DNA of 64,000 nucleotides from Staphylococcus americanisciuri (GTDB taxonomy: Bacteria > Bacillota > Bacilli > Staphylococcales > Staphylococcaceae), in NCBI RefSeq assembly GCF_024814435.1, contig NZ_JANUXY010000009.1, positions 24,752 through 88,751 of the forward strand. Direction: 5' to 3'. Both the position numbers and the translations under genes were made by a program. Position 1 is the first letter of the stretch; every line of letters begins with the position of its first letter. Below are positions 34,453-43,791 of the stretch, in pieces. The notes under the pieces are model-generated. The model was not told where the DNA came from, searched no databases, and saw nothing but the letters and a program-made list of their open reading frames with translations.

Positions 34453-34589
34453 ATGGAAGGAATCTGAGACGAAAATATCGAATTCTCATCTTGCTATAGT
34501 GTGGCAATACAGTATCATTCTTGAAAGATGAGGTTCAGTATTTAACAATGAAGAAAAGTGTGTAGAGAGATAGTGGAGGATTTTTGAAG

Positions 34590-35855
34590 ATGGATAAAAT
34601 TATAGTTCGAGGCGGTCAAACTTTAAAAGGAAGTGTAACAGTTGAGGGGGCAAAAAATGCTGTTTTGCCTATTATTACGGCATCGTTACTGGCAAGTGAG
34701 GGGAAAAGTGAACTACAAAATGTCCCACCATTAAGTGATGTGGAAACAATCAATAATGTATTGAGTGTGCTTAATGCAGATGTAGCATATGACGAAACAG
34801 CTCAAGTTGTAACTGTTGATGCAACTAAACAATTAAGCGAAGAAGCACCTTATGAATATGTAAGTAAAATGCGTGCAAGTATCCTTGTAATGGGGCCTTT
34901 ACTCGCACGTTTAGGTGTTGCAAAAGTTGCGTTACCTGGTGGCTGTGCAATTGGTTCACGTCCTATTGAGCAACACTTAAAGGGCTTTGAAGCTTTAGGT
35001 GCGGAGATTCATCAAGAAGCTGGGTTTATACATGCGGTAGCACCCAATGGTCTTGTAGGATGTGACATTCATTTGGATTTCCCTAGTGTAGGTGCCACGC
35101 AAAATATTATAATGGCAGCTTCTTTAGCCCAAGGACGCACAGTGATTGAGAATGTTGCACGTGAGCCGGAAATTGTAGATTTAGCGAATTATATCAATGA
35201 GATGGGCGGCGATGTAAAAGGTGCAGGTACGGATACAATTATCATCAATGGAGTTAAGACATTGACAGGTGCGGCACATGCTATTATTCCTGACCGAATT
35301 GTTGCAGGCACTTTGATGATTGCGGCAGCGATTACGCGTGGAGATGTATTTGTTAAAGGTGCTATTAAAGAACATATGATAAGCCTTGTATATAAGCTTG
35401 AAGAGATGGGAGTCGAACTTGACTATCATGAAGATGGTATTCGTGTGACAGCCCCTCAACAATTACAAGCTGTGGACATAAAAACATTGCCACATCCAGG
35501 ATTCCCAACAGATATGCAGTCTCAAATGATGGCGTTACTTTTAACAGCAGAAGGTCATAAGATTGTAACTGAAACGGTATTTGAGAATCGCTTTATGCAT
35601 GTAGCAGAATTTAAGCGTATGAATGCGAATATTTCTGTGGAAGGGCGTAATGCCAAGATTCAAGGCAAGAGTCAATTACAAGGTGCACAAGTGAAAGCGA
35701 CGGACTTACGTGCGGCAGCTGCGCTTATCTTAGCTGGACTTGTAGCTGAAGGTGAAACGACTGTGACAGAATTAAAACATCTTGATCGTGGTTACGTTGA
35801 TTTTCATGGCAAGTTAAAAGCACTAGGTGCAGATATTGAACGTATCAATGCGTAA
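34590..35855 (+). CDS. murA: UDP-N-acetylglucosamine 1-carboxyvinyltransferase MurA
   Basis: The principal MurA paralogue, catalysing the first committed step of peptidoglycan synthesis. The 421-residue protein begins [16 protein letters not shown]. The catalytic Cys is at about residue 119 in [13 protein letters not shown], and the C-terminal [17 protein letters not shown] is intact. ATG 34590 lies 9 bases after GGAGGA; a TTG at 34584 is in frame but too near. It follows the atp operon and DUF1146 gene and precedes fabZ, as in Bacillales. Confidence 0.96.
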   Translation: MDKIIVRGGQTLKGSVTVEGAKNAVLPIITASLLASEGKSELQNVPPLSDVETINNVLSVLNADVAYDETAQVVTVDATKQLSEEAPYEYVSKMRASILVMGPLLARLGVAKVALPGGCAIGSRPIEQHLKGFEALGAEIHQEAGFIHAVAPNGLVGCDIHLDFPSVGATQNIIMAASLAQGRTVIENVAREPEIVDLANYINEMGGDVKGAGTDTIIINGVKTLTGAAHAIIPDRIVAGTLMIAAAITRGDVFVKGAIKEHMISLVYKLEEMGVELDYHEDGIRVTAPQQLQAVDIKTLPHPGFPTDMQSQMMALLLTAEGHKIVTETVFENRFMHVAEFKRMNANISVEGRNAKIQGKSQLQGAQVKATDLRAAAALILAGLVAEGETTVTELKHLDRGYVDFHGKLKALGADIERINA

Positions 35856-35950
35856 TGATGAATCATTAATAGTCAAGTGAGTGATATATAATGCTGTATC
35901 GTATTGTTAATCAGTCATATAATTGAGGTATTATTAGGAGGCAAAGCATT

Positions 35951-36391
35951 ATGGAAACGATTTTTGATTACAATGAAATTAAAAAAATTATCCCTCATCG
36001 TCAACCATTTTTGTTGATTGATAAGGTTGTTGAATATGAGCCAGGACAACGATGTGTAGGTATTAAACAAGTGTCGGGGAACGAACCATTTTTCCAAGGG
36101 CATTTTCCTGACTATGCTGTGATGCCAGGAGTGCTCATTACAGAAGCACTTGCACAAACAGGTGCTGTTGCAATGTTGAACAGTGAAGCGCATAAAGGTA
36201 AGTTAGCGTTATTTGCTGGTATTGATAAGTGTCGATTCAAAAGACAAGTTGTACCTGGAGATACATTGATACTTGAGGTTGAAATCACTAAAATCAAAGG
36301 GCCTATCGGCAAAGGAACAGCGAAAGCAACGGTAGACGGGCAACTGGCATGTAGCTGTGAGTTGACGTTTGCAATACAAGATCCAAAATAA
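35951..36391 (+). CDS. fabZ: 3-hydroxyacyl-[ACP] dehydratase FabZ
   Basis: FabZ removes water from 3-hydroxyacyl-ACP in each round of fatty-acid elongation. The 146-residue hot-dog-fold protein has the active His in [13 protein letters not shown] near residue 52 and the catalytic Glu in [10 protein letters not shown] near 66. AGGAGGC precedes ATG 35951. A bidirectional hairpin lies between it and the convergent YwpF gene. Confidence 0.97.
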   Translation: METIFDYNEIKKIIPHRQPFLLIDKVVEYEPGQRCVGIKQVSGNEPFFQGHFPDYAVMPGVLITEALAQTGAVAMLNSEAHKGKLALFAGIDKCRFKRQVVPGDTLILEVEITKIKGPIGKGTAKATVDGQLACSCELTFAIQDPK

Positions 36392-36441
36392 ACAATATGT
36401 CTTTTATCAGTTGTACAAAGCAAGTCTATAAACAACTGAAA

Positions 36442-36475
36442 AACGCCAGAAGTGTTATATGCACTTACTGGCGTT
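36442..36475. terminator. Bidirectional terminator overlapping the YwpF stop
   Basis: AACGCCAGAAGTG (36442-36454) pairs with CACTTACTGGCGTT (36462-36475), leaving one bulged base. The right arm covers the last codons and stop of the minus-strand gene. Confidence 0.8.
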
Positions 36476-36899
36476 CGTCTTTTAATCGAGGCTTTGATTG
36501 CATCATGCGATTGAAAGTTTTAGTGAGGGCTTCACCTTCTAAACCTTCTGCTACAAGTTGTTCTAATAAGTTTTCAGCATAGACTTGTCGCAATGTATAG
36601 ATATGACATTCAAAAATGACCGAAATTTTGTCTTGAAGTTGCGTGATATGTTTAATTGTCGCATCAAATAGAGCAGGGTCATTGGAGGGACGTGTAATTA
36701 CTACACGTATATTCAATAACGCATTGTTCATCATATATTCAGTCATTTCTTCTTTATGAATATCAGAAATAACAATTTCAAGGAGCCAGCCAGTTCCGCG
36801 GTCTTCTTTGTTAATAATGACACCATCTAACAATTCATACTCCGTTACGCTACTGTTTTCAGAAACAATTTGAAATCGTACAGCTTTAAAAGTTTTCAT
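36465..36899 (-). CDS. YwpF-like family protein
   Basis: A 144-residue soluble protein that starts MKTFKAVRFQIVSENSSVTEYELLDG and matches the YwpF-like family of Bacillales. Function is unknown. GGGGATG upstream on the minus strand acts as the ribosome binding site. The gene lies between fabZ and the single-stranded-DNA-binding gene, the same neighbourhood as ywpF-ywpG-ywpH in Bacillus. Its 3' end is inside the terminator hairpin shared with fabZ. Confidence 0.8.
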   Translation of the reverse strand: MKTFKAVRFQIVSENSSVTEYELLDGVIINKEDRGTGWLLEIVISDIHKEEMTEYMMNNALLNIRVVITRPSNDPALFDATIKHITQLQDKISVIFECHIYTLRQVYAENLLEQLVAEGLEGEALTKTFNRMMQSKPRLKDERQ

Positions 36900-37083
36900 G
36901 TAACAATCATCCCCTTAAGTTTTTAAATTATACGATTTTTCAATATACTACTTTTATTATAGCCTAAATAGCCTAGTTGTTCGTCGTTAAGTGAGAAAAA
37001 ATTCAATTTATTGTTGATTGAACAGCTAAAAGTTGATGAAGCTCGAATTGCTTTTTAACTAGCAAAGGGATTATGATACTGTC

Positions 37084-37093
37084 AGGAGGTGAT
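37084..37093 (+). promoter_or_regulatory. Extended perfect Shine-Dalgarno before a gene without AUG
   Basis: AGGAGGTGAT is fully complementary to the 3' end of 16S rRNA over 10 bases. The only GTG in frame (37089) lies inside it, so initiation must use a non-standard codon downstream or an unusually close GTG. Confidence 0.75.
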
Positions 37094-37094
37094 A

Positions 37095-37442
37095 ATAATC
37101 AATCATATTAAAGCAATTGGTACTGTCACTAAAGCACCCAAGTACTATGAAAAGCCAGGAAGTCAGTTTATTTCATTTTTCCTGGCAGTCGAGCGTAGCT
37201 TTAAAGGGAAAGACGATCGTCCGATTTTTGACTACTTGAATTGTAAAGCATTTGGCCCTGTTGCAATACAAATTGATCAAGAAGTCGCTCAAGGCGATAT
37301 GATTTCAATTGAAGGCTATCTCACCACACGTCGTTACCAATTTAATGACGAAAAACGCTTTTCTACAGAGATTGTTGTTGAATCTGTCGAAAAGATTGAA
37401 GTTCCACCTAGTCTCCAACTCATCGATATGACCCTTGCCTAG
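37095..37442 (+). CDS. ssb: Single-stranded DNA-binding protein (SsbB/YwpH-like)
   Basis: An SSB of about 115 residues with one OB fold and no acidic C-terminal DDDIPF tail, resembling Bacillus SsbB (YwpH), the competence-associated short SSB in the same neighbourhood. The N-terminus (I)INHIKAIGTVTKAP aligns with the family start MLNxVxxVGRLTKDP, and WxxxxxFG is replaced by LNCKAFGPVA. The start is unusual: ATA 37095 or ATC 37098 lies at a proper distance from a perfect AGGAGGTGAT, whereas GTG 37089 overlaps it. TTGCTT/TATGAT at 37048-37077 may be its promoter, giving a very short leader. Confidence 0.8.
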   Translation: MINHIKAIGTVTKAPKYYEKPGSQFISFFLAVERSFKGKDDRPIFDYLNCKAFGPVAIQIDQEVAQGDMISIEGYLTTRRYQFNDEKRFSTEIVVESVEKIEVPPSLQLIDMTLA

Positions 37443-37560
37443 TTTGCTCATACCCTAACTATAGACCTTCCACCACATATTCATTTATTAAAACCACTTA
37501 AAAATTAAATTCCTTTAACTCTCTTAATTGCTAATTTGAACAGTTTCTGTTTATTTCTTG

Positions 37561-37595
37561 GGTGGGTTGCACAATGCGTAAGGCGTGGACCCACC
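37561..37595 (+). terminator. GC-rich hairpin after ssb without a T-tract
   Basis: GGTGGGT (37561-37567) and ACCCACC (37589-37595) form a stem that extends by CAC/GTG inside. No U-run follows, so it could be a Rho-assisted or processing hairpin rather than a classic terminator. Confidence 0.5.
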
Positions 37596-37762
37596 TTATA
37601 CATAAAGTACAGTTATTATATACTTTCATAGCTTTCCAAAAAAATCTTCAGAATGATAGAATGCTTACTGTTAATAACATGTTATTACGCTGATATACAC
37701 TATTCTATTCATTTGAAAAAAAGGGGGTTATTTGCTACATTTAATTTAATTGAATTAATATG

Positions 37763-37850
37763 TGACTACTAGGGGCGCCAATGGCTGAGATGAATTAAGA
37801 TTCAAACCCTTAGAACCTGATTTGGTTGATACCAACGTAGGGAAGTAGAT
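37763..37850 (+). promoter_or_regulatory. TPP riboswitch (THI-box)
   Basis: The aptamer signatures are present: GGGGCGCC, then GGCTGAGAT, AGAACCTGATTTGG and CGTAGGGAA, with P1 formed by CTACT (37766-37770) and AGTAG (37844-37848). It binds thiamine pyrophosphate. The downstream part to thiD has no terminator; instead CCTC (37885-37888) can pair with the ribosome binding site AGGAGG (37920-37925), pointing to translational control. Confidence 0.93.
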
Positions 37851-37935
37851 AATGTACGTAATAGTAAGCATGCAACTTATGATGCCTCTGAGTAGTCAAT
37901 AGATATTAATCATATATCTAGGAGGTAATAAAATC

Positions 37936-38742
37936 ATGCAGAAACCTAAAATTGCTTTAACAATAGCTGGAACGGATCCGTCTGGTGGCGCGGGTGCCAT
38001 GGCTGATTTGAAATCCTTTCACGCTTGTGGTGTATACGGAATGAGTGCTATTACAAGTATCGTGGCACAAAATTCATTAGGCGTTCAACACATTCATAAC
38101 TTGGAACCTAGTTGGTTGGAAGAACAATTGGAGAGTGTTTTTAATGATGAGTCACCACATGCATTGAAAACAGGCATGATTCCAACACCGGAAATGATGG
38201 CAATTATTGAAAAATACCTTAAAAAGATTAATATTCCGTATGTTATAGATCCTGTCATGGTCGCTAAAAGTGGTGATTCATTGATGGCAGATGCAGTACG
38301 CCAACAACTTAAAGAAACATTATTACCATATGCAGATGTTGCAACACCTAACGTACCAGAAGCGGAAGAGATTTCAGGTATTAAGTTAGAGAGCGTCGAC
38401 CAAATTCATCAGGCCGGTCACTTTTTCATTCATGAAGTCGGTGCCAAAGGTGTGGTTATTAAAGGTGGACACCTGAAAGGCAATGCGACAGACTATCTAT
38501 TTACACGTGAAGGATGTTATACATTTAGTCATGAACGTTATGCTACTGAACATACACATGGCACAGGTTGTACCTTTTCAGCAGTGATTACAGCAGAACT
38601 TGCGAAAGGGCGTTCGGTATATGAAGCTGTCGCGAAAGCAAAAGCATTCATATCTTTAGCCATTCAATACACACCAAAGATTGGGCGTGGCAGAGGCCCG
38701 GTGAATCACTTTGCCTATCAAGCAGCTAAGGGATGGGATTAA
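37936..38742 (+). CDS. thiD: Hydroxymethylpyrimidine (phosphate) kinase
   Basis: ThiD phosphorylates HMP and HMP-phosphate to give the pyrimidine half of thiamine. The 268-residue ribokinase-fold protein has GTDPSGGAGAMADLKSF at the start, VIDPVMVAKSG near 108 and the nucleotide-binding HGTGCTFSAVITAELAKG near 210. It is the first gene after the TPP riboswitch. Its stop precedes the thiM start by two bases. Some family members also phosphorylate pyridoxal, which cannot be excluded. Confidence 0.95.
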   Translation: MQKPKIALTIAGTDPSGGAGAMADLKSFHACGVYGMSAITSIVAQNSLGVQHIHNLEPSWLEEQLESVFNDESPHALKTGMIPTPEMMAIIEKYLKKINIPYVIDPVMVAKSGDSLMADAVRQQLKETLLPYADVATPNVPEAEEISGIKLESVDQIHQAGHFFIHEVGAKGVVIKGGHLKGNATDYLFTREGCYTFSHERYATEHTHGTGCTFSAVITAELAKGRSVYEAVAKAKAFISLAIQYTPKIGRGRGPVNHFAYQAAKGWD

Positions 38743-38744
38743 CA

Positions 38745-39548
38745 ATGGATTATTTAGCAACAGTACGAGAGTTACAACCACTTGTTATATGTTATACGAA
38801 TGATGTTGTGAAGAATTTTACGGCGAATGGTTTGCTCAGTTTAGGGGCAAGTCCTGCAATGAGTGAAGCACCTGAAGAGGCGGCTGACTTCTTTAAAGTG
38901 GCACAAGCATTGCTCATTAATATTGGTACATTAACCAATCAACGTGGCGAAGATATGTTAAAAATTGCTGCTGAAGCCAATAAGCAAGGCGTACCTATTG
39001 TTTTTGATCCAGTTGCAGTTGGTGCTTCGCAGTATCGAAAAGATTTTTGTCGTCGCTTTTTAGAGGAGATTCAAGTAACGGTTATAAAAGGTAATGCTTC
39101 AGAAATATTAGCATTAGTTGATGACGCGGCAACAATGAAAGGAACTGACAGCTCAGTAGAAGGAATACCAATTGATATAGCTACACGTGCGCATCACAAA
39201 TACAATGCAGCTGTTGTGATGACAGGTAAGACGGATATCATCGTTCAAGATGGGAAAGGTGTGGCGTTGGACAATGGCACACCGATACTCACAAAAGTTA
39301 CTGGGACTGGTTGTTTACTTGGTGCTGTTGTTGCAAGCTTTTTATTAAAAGATACACATCCAACTGTGAATAAGTTAGCGGCAGCGGTCTCCTATTATAC
39401 TATCTCGGCTGAACGAGCAACGTCTAGTGCGAGTGGTGATTTACCTGGTACTTTTGCGACAGTCTTTTTAGACGAATTAAATCAAACAACTACAACTTGT
39501 TATCAACAAGAGATAAAAAAGAGAGAAGTGAAAACACATGATATTTGA
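38745..39548 (+). CDS. thiM: Hydroxyethylthiazole kinase
   Basis: ThiM phosphorylates the thiazole salvaged from thiamine. The 267-residue protein has VICYTNDVVKNFTANGLL, GASPAMSEAPEE, and the catalytic VTGTGCLLGA near 190. ATG 38745 follows AAGGGATGGG at good spacing; an ATG at 38733 lies inside thiD and is less likely. It overlaps thiE by 11 bases. As no thiazole-synthesis genes are here, the operon looks like a salvage pathway. Confidence 0.95.
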   Translation: MDYLATVRELQPLVICYTNDVVKNFTANGLLSLGASPAMSEAPEEAADFFKVAQALLINIGTLTNQRGEDMLKIAAEANKQGVPIVFDPVAVGASQYRKDFCRRFLEEIQVTVIKGNASEILALVDDAATMKGTDSSVEGIPIDIATRAHHKYNAAVVMTGKTDIIVQDGKGVALDNGTPILTKVTGTGCLLGAVVASFLLKDTHPTVNKLAAAVSYYTISAERATSSASGDLPGTFATVFLDELNQTTTTCYQQEIKKREVKTHDI

Positions 39549-40176
39549 TCGCAAACAGTTACGTGTATATTTTATTGCTGGTACGCAAGATGTAAAAAGT
39601 GGCTCATTAGACCAAATATTAGAAGAAGCATTAAAAGCTGGTATTACAATGTTTCAGTTTCGTGAAAAAGGTCCTTCAGCATTAACAGGAGAAGCAAAAA
39701 AAGAGAAAGCTTTGGCATTACAGCGTTTATGTCAGGCTTATCAAGTTCCTTTTATTGTGAATGATGATGTTGCGCTAGCTCTTGAAATAAATGCAGATGG
39801 TATACATGTTGGACAAGGGGACGCTAAAGTTCAAAGTTTTTATGCGCAAGCGACAGATAAGATAATTGGTTTGAGTGTGGGTAACTTTGCTGAATATGAC
39901 CAATCCGACTTAACACACGTAGACTATATTGGTGTGGGTCCAGTGTATAAAACGCAATCCAAGCATGATGCTAAACAAGCTGGAGGGATAGAGATGATAC
40001 GTCGCATGCGTCGTTATGATGAAGAGATTCCAATTGTGGCAATAGGTGGAATAACAGAAGAGAATGTTGCTTCAATTGTGAAAAATGGTGCAGATGGCAT
40101 TGCTACAATATCATCGATTACACAAAGTGATAATATTGAAAACTCTGTGTCACGTTATTTACAGTATTTTAAATAA
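39538..40176 (+). CDS. thiE: Thiamine phosphate synthase
   Basis: Joins HMP pyrophosphate and thiazole phosphate into thiamine monophosphate. The 212-residue TIM-barrel protein has MFQFREKG near 38, IVNDDVALALEINADGIHVGQGD near 78-100 and GVGPVYKTQSKHDA near 138. The start overlaps the end of thiM, so translation is coupled. It is the last gene of the riboswitch-controlled thi operon. Confidence 0.96.
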   Translation: MIFDRKQLRVYFIAGTQDVKSGSLDQILEEALKAGITMFQFREKGPSALTGEAKKEKALALQRLCQAYQVPFIVNDDVALALEINADGIHVGQGDAKVQSFYAQATDKIIGLSVGNFAEYDQSDLTHVDYIGVGPVYKTQSKHDAKQAGGIEMIRRMRRYDEEIPIVAIGGITEENVASIVKNGADGIATISSITQSDNIENSVSRYLQYFK

Positions 40177-40264
40177 ATCCAGTTAATTATCTTGAAATGT
40201 TTCCACCTAAATACGTTATATGATAAAATGACATTTATGTGAATAATACTTTTGAGGTGGAAAA

Positions 40265-41131
40265 ATGAAGAATAAAGCGCTATTAACGATGCTTTTGGGT
40301 ATCACTGTGTTTTTAGCTGGTTGTGACTATAGTAAACCTGAAAATCGAGATGGTTTCTTTTACAATACGTTTGTACAACCGATGGATCGTTTAATTCATT
40401 GGATGGGTCATCAACTAGATAATAACTATGGACTTGCGATTATTATTATTGTATTAGTTGTACGTATTGTGTTGTTACCATTGATGTTATCAAACTACAA
40501 AAACATGCACATGATGCGTGAAAAAATGCAAATTGCAAAGCCTGATATTTCAGCTGCACAAGAGAAGGTAAAGCGTGCGCGTACACAAGAAGACAAAATG
40601 GCAGCTAACCAAGAATTGATGACAGTCTATAAAAAATACAATATGAACCCTATGTCAAGCATGTTTGGCTGTTTACCATTGATCATTCAAATGCCAATCA
40701 TCATGGGACTATATTTTGTATTAAGATATCCGACAGGTGGCGGTATTACAAAATACTCTGACTTCTTATGGTTCCATTTAGATAAGCCAGATATTTGGAT
40801 TACATTGATTGCCGGCGTTCTGTATTTCTTACAAGCATATGTATCACTATCTAATATGCCACAAGAACAACGTCAAATGGGCTATATGATGATGTTTATC
40901 TCACCAATTATGATCATCTGGATTTCATATACTTCAGCCGCTGCATTGGGTCTTTACTGGTCTGTATCAGCCGCATTTCTTGTGGTTCAAACATACTTTG
41001 CTAATATGATTTATAGTAAAAAAGCAAAAGAAGAAGTGGCACCATTGATTAAAAAGATGGAAGCTGAGAAAAAACAAGCAGGTAGAGCTGGGAAAAACAC
41101 ACAAGTTGTTTCTAAGAAGAAAAAGAAATAA
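40265..41131 (+). CDS. yidC: Membrane protein insertase YidC (lipoprotein)
   Basis: YidC inserts and folds membrane proteins, with or without SecYEG; ATP synthase subunit c is a classic client. The 288-residue precursor has a lipoprotein signal with lipobox LAGC (Cys20), an ectodomain loop, five membrane segments, and a positively charged cytoplasmic tail ending QVVSKKKKK. The central helix region [10 protein letters not shown] to [18 protein letters not shown] is highly conserved. GAGGTGG precedes ATG 40265. A strong terminator follows. Confidence 0.95.
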   Translation: MKNKALLTMLLGITVFLAGCDYSKPENRDGFFYNTFVQPMDRLIHWMGHQLDNNYGLAIIIIVLVVRIVLLPLMLSNYKNMHMMREKMQIAKPDISAAQEKVKRARTQEDKMAANQELMTVYKKYNMNPMSSMFGCLPLIIQMPIIMGLYFVLRYPTGGGITKYSDFLWFHLDKPDIWITLIAGVLYFLQAYVSLSNMPQEQRQMGYMMMFISPIMIIWISYTSAAALGLYWSVSAAFLVVQTYFANMIYSKKAKEEVAPLIKKMEAEKKQAGRAGKNTQVVSKKKKK

Positions 41132-41143
41132 AGTATAAAAAAC

Positions 41144-41190
41144 GCTCGTTTGAGTAGGTCCTTAACTAGGCTACTTAAACGAGCATTTTT
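41144..41190. terminator. Terminator between yidC and the HD hydrolase gene
   Basis: GCTCGTTTGAGTAG (41144-41157) pairs with CTACTTAAACGAGC (41171-41184), with A-runs before and T-runs after, so it can work in both directions. Confidence 0.92.
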
Positions 41191-41839
41191 ATATATGATG
41201 GCTATCCCATTCGTCAAAAAACTGCTTAAGAAATTGTTCGAGATATTCATGACGTTGCTGGGCTAATTTTTTAGCTTCTGGCGTATTCATCAAATCTTTC
41301 AATAATAACAGTTTTTCATAGAAATGTTTAATAGCGGATGGCGCCAATGTATCGAGGTTGACCGCATGATGACGTAAATCATCATACGTTGTTTCACCTG
41401 TCCACATCGGTTCTTTGAAATGACCTGCGAATTGAAAAGTACGTGCTATGCCAATCGCGCCTATTGCATCAAGGCGATCAGCATCTTGAACGATACGCGC
41501 TTCAATCGTCTGCAACTGACCGACTGCTTTGCTTTGGCGAAAACTCATATGCTTGATAATGTATAAAATGGCGTTTTTATCATTCTCTAATACTTCTAAG
41601 TCATCCAAAAAATGGTTGAGTGCTTGGTAAGCTTGACCTGAATGGACAAGTTTATCGTCTACCGTATCATGTAATAAAGCAGCCATTTCAATAACATAGT
41701 GGTTGGACTGTGGATATGACTTGGCAAGTGTTTGCGCCAGTTTATGAACACGGCGTACATGTGCAATATCATGACCTGTCGTATCCTGTTCGTGAATTTT
41801 GACCATATAGTTATAAGCAGCTTCGATATGTTCTCGCAT
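41189..41839 (-). CDS. HD domain phosphohydrolase
   Basis: A 216-residue HD-superfamily metal-dependent phosphohydrolase. Metal ligands are seen in order: His in TGHDIAHVRRVHKLA near 25, the HD pair in AALLHDTVDD near 50 and Asp in VQDADRLDAIGAIGIAR near 115. It resembles the Bacillus YpgQ/YedJ group, proposed to act on nucleotides, but the substrate is not known. It lies 20 bases downstream of cls on the same strand, so the two form a likely transcript. Confidence 0.85.
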   Translation of the reverse strand: MREHIEAAYNYMVKIHEQDTTGHDIAHVRRVHKLAQTLAKSYPQSNHYVIEMAALLHDTVDDKLVHSGQAYQALNHFLDDLEVLENDKNAILYIIKHMSFRQSKAVGQLQTIEARIVQDADRLDAIGAIGIARTFQFAGHFKEPMWTGETTYDDLRHHAVNLDTLAPSAIKHFYEKLLLLKDLMNTPEAKKLAQQRHEYLEQFLKQFFDEWDSHHI

Positions 41840-41859
41840 GATTTTTACACCTCAAAACT

Positions 41860-43350
41860 TTATAGAATAGGTGATAGTAGTTGGCTGATCGCCTCTTTGA
41901 ACTTAATCCATAAGCCGCGTTGTTCATAGCGTTCGGGCGTTAATTCTGAACAGACTTTCAAATCTTTTTCAAAACTTTGACGAACTAACTGAGCAAAGTC
42001 TTCATTATAAATAAAGGCGTTTACTTCAAAGTTTAATGAGAAACTCCGGTTATCCATATTCGTTGTACCAACACTTGTGATTTCATCATCAATTGTCATT
42101 GTTTTGGCATGTAAAAAGCCATTGTCATATAGATAAACCCGTGCACCAGCTTCTAACAAACTCGCAACATTTTTATACGTCGCCCAATATACGAATGGAT
42201 GGTCAGGCTTATTTGGAATCATAATATTAACATCAACACCACCGAGTGCGGCGATTTTGAGTGCATCCATAAATGCACCGTCTGGTATGAAGTAAGGTGT
42301 CTGAATATATATGGCTTTCTGTGCCATAGAAATCATCTTCAAATAGCCATATTTAATTTGTTCCCAAGATTCATCTGGTCCGCTTGAGGCGATTTGTACA
42401 CCGGTATTATACGCTGTATTAATATGAATTTCTGGGAAGTATTTGGAATCATACTCAATATTGTAGCGGTGTGCTTGAGAGTTCCAATCAAGTATAAAGC
42501 GTAATTGCAAGGCATTAACAGCTTTTCCTTGAATGCGTAAGTGTGTATCACGCCAATATCCAAACTTTTTGGATAGACCTAAGTATTCTTTACCTACATT
42601 GAAGCCACCAACGTATCCAATAGTGCCATCAATTACAACGATTTTACGATGGTTACGGTTGTTCATACGTAAATTGATAAGTGGTAACTTGGAAGGAAAG
42701 AATGATTCCACTTGTCCGCCTTTTTCACGAAATGCTTTAAAATCTCGAAGTTTCAATGTACGGGAGCCCATATCATCATATAACATTTTGACTTCTAGAC
42801 CTTCATCTAATTTCTGTTCTAACAATGCAAGTATTTCACTACCAAGCATATCATTACGGAAAATGTAATATTGAATATGGATATAGCTTTTAGCTTGTCG
42901 TATATCTTCTTTAAGACGATCAAACTTATCATGACCATCTGTGATTAACTCGATTTCATTATGGTTTGTATAGAAAGCGGCATTGTTATAGAGCAACATT
43001 TGAATCATGTGATTGTATGACTGTAGATGTGGATTATCAGGCTCAAAAGTACCTTTTTTCAGCTCTTCCAGTTGCTCATTGACGATACGTTCTAAGCCAA
43101 TACGATCGGATTCATCAAGTTTAAACAAGGATTTTCGTTGTATTTGACGACCGAATAGCAAGTACAAAATAAAACCTAAGATAGGCAAAAGACCTAGGAC
43201 AAGAATCCATGCCCAGATGGACTCAGCGCTGCGTCTCTCCATGAAGATAATTGTGAATACAAATGATAAGTTCAGAAGAAACAGACTGATGAAAATATAG
43301 TTAGCAATAACATTGCCTTCTGTTAAAAATGATAAGAGTATTTCACTCAT
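41860..43350 (-). CDS. cls: Cardiolipin synthase
   Basis: Joins two phosphatidylglycerol molecules into cardiolipin at the membrane. The 496-residue protein has two N-terminal membrane helices (to about 60) and two phospholipase D motifs, [17 protein letters not shown] near 220 and [20 protein letters not shown] near 400. The start is placed at the ATG on 43350, 10 bases after AAAGGAG, giving MSEILLSFL; an upstream in-frame ATG at 43383 has no good ribosome binding site. The neighbouring copper genes are divergent. Confidence 0.94.
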   Translation of the reverse strand: MSEILLSFLTEGNVIANYIFISLFLLNLSFVFTIIFMERRSAESIWAWILVLGLLPILGFILYLLFGRQIQRKSLFKLDESDRIGLERIVNEQLEELKKGTFEPDNPHLQSYNHMIQMLLYNNAAFYTNHNEIELITDGHDKFDRLKEDIRQAKSYIHIQYYIFRNDMLGSEILALLEQKLDEGLEVKMLYDDMGSRTLKLRDFKAFREKGGQVESFFPSKLPLINLRMNNRNHRKIVVIDGTIGYVGGFNVGKEYLGLSKKFGYWRDTHLRIQGKAVNALQLRFILDWNSQAHRYNIEYDSKYFPEIHINTAYNTGVQIASSGPDESWEQIKYGYLKMISMAQKAIYIQTPYFIPDGAFMDALKIAALGGVDVNIMIPNKPDHPFVYWATYKNVASLLEAGARVYLYDNGFLHAKTMTIDDEITSVGTTNMDNRSFSLNFEVNAFIYNEDFAQLVRQSFEKDLKVCSELTPERYEQRGLWIKFKEAISQLLSPIL

Positions 43351-43425
43351 TAGGTTGTCTCCTTTATCTTTTATCTTTTTCACATTGTATCATTTTTGTT
43401 TCGTAATATGAATCAGTTTTCACAT

Positions 43426-43454
43426 TTGACATATACCTATATGGTGTATATATT
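43426..43454 (+). promoter_or_regulatory. csoR promoter with CsoR-like operator
   Basis: TTGACA (43426-43431), a 17-base spacer and TATATT (43449-43454). Inside the spacer is ATACCTATATGGTGTAT (43433-43449), an imperfect dyad similar to the better one before copA. Repressor binding would block polymerase. Confidence 0.75.
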
Positions 43455-43491
43455 ATATATAAATACTTTTGTTGCAAAATGAGGTGATAGA

Positions 43492-43779
43492 ATGGTCGAG
43501 CAAGCACACCATACGAAAGTAATCAAACATAACTTGCAATCTCGTTTGAATCGTATTGAAGGTCAAGTACGTGGGCTTAATCGCATGATAGATGAAGATG
43601 TGTATTGTGATGATGTGTTGACACAGATTCGTGCGACACGTTCCGCACTCAATAGTGTTGCATTGAAGTTATTAGAGCATCATATGAACGGATGTATTAT
43701 GAATAAAATTGATGAGGGTAATGAACAGCAAGCGATGGATGAATTGCTAGTAACATTTCAGAAGTTAATGAAAGATTAG
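43492..43779 (+). CDS. csoR: Copper-sensing repressor CsoR
   Basis: A 95-residue all-helical repressor of the CsoR/RcnR family that releases DNA when it binds Cu(I). The copper ligands are present: Cys39 (DVYCDD), His64 (LLEHH) and Cys68 (NGCIM), the C-H-C pattern of true copper sensors. The N-terminal helix SRLNRIEGQVRGLNRMI is typical. GAGGTGAT precedes ATG 43492. The operator-bearing promoter suggests autoregulation. csoZ follows 12 bases later. Confidence 0.95.
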   Translation: MVEQAHHTKVIKHNLQSRLNRIEGQVRGLNRMIDEDVYCDDVLTQIRATRSALNSVALKLLEHHMNGCIMNKIDEGNEQQAMDELLVTFQKLMKD

Positions 43780-43791
43780 GGGGCATATGTG

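Noticed and set aside
34301..34531. 76-codon open frame between DUF1146 and murA
   Set aside because: It lies mostly inside the intergenic repeat, has no proper ribosome binding site, and its protein is a translation of repeat arms.
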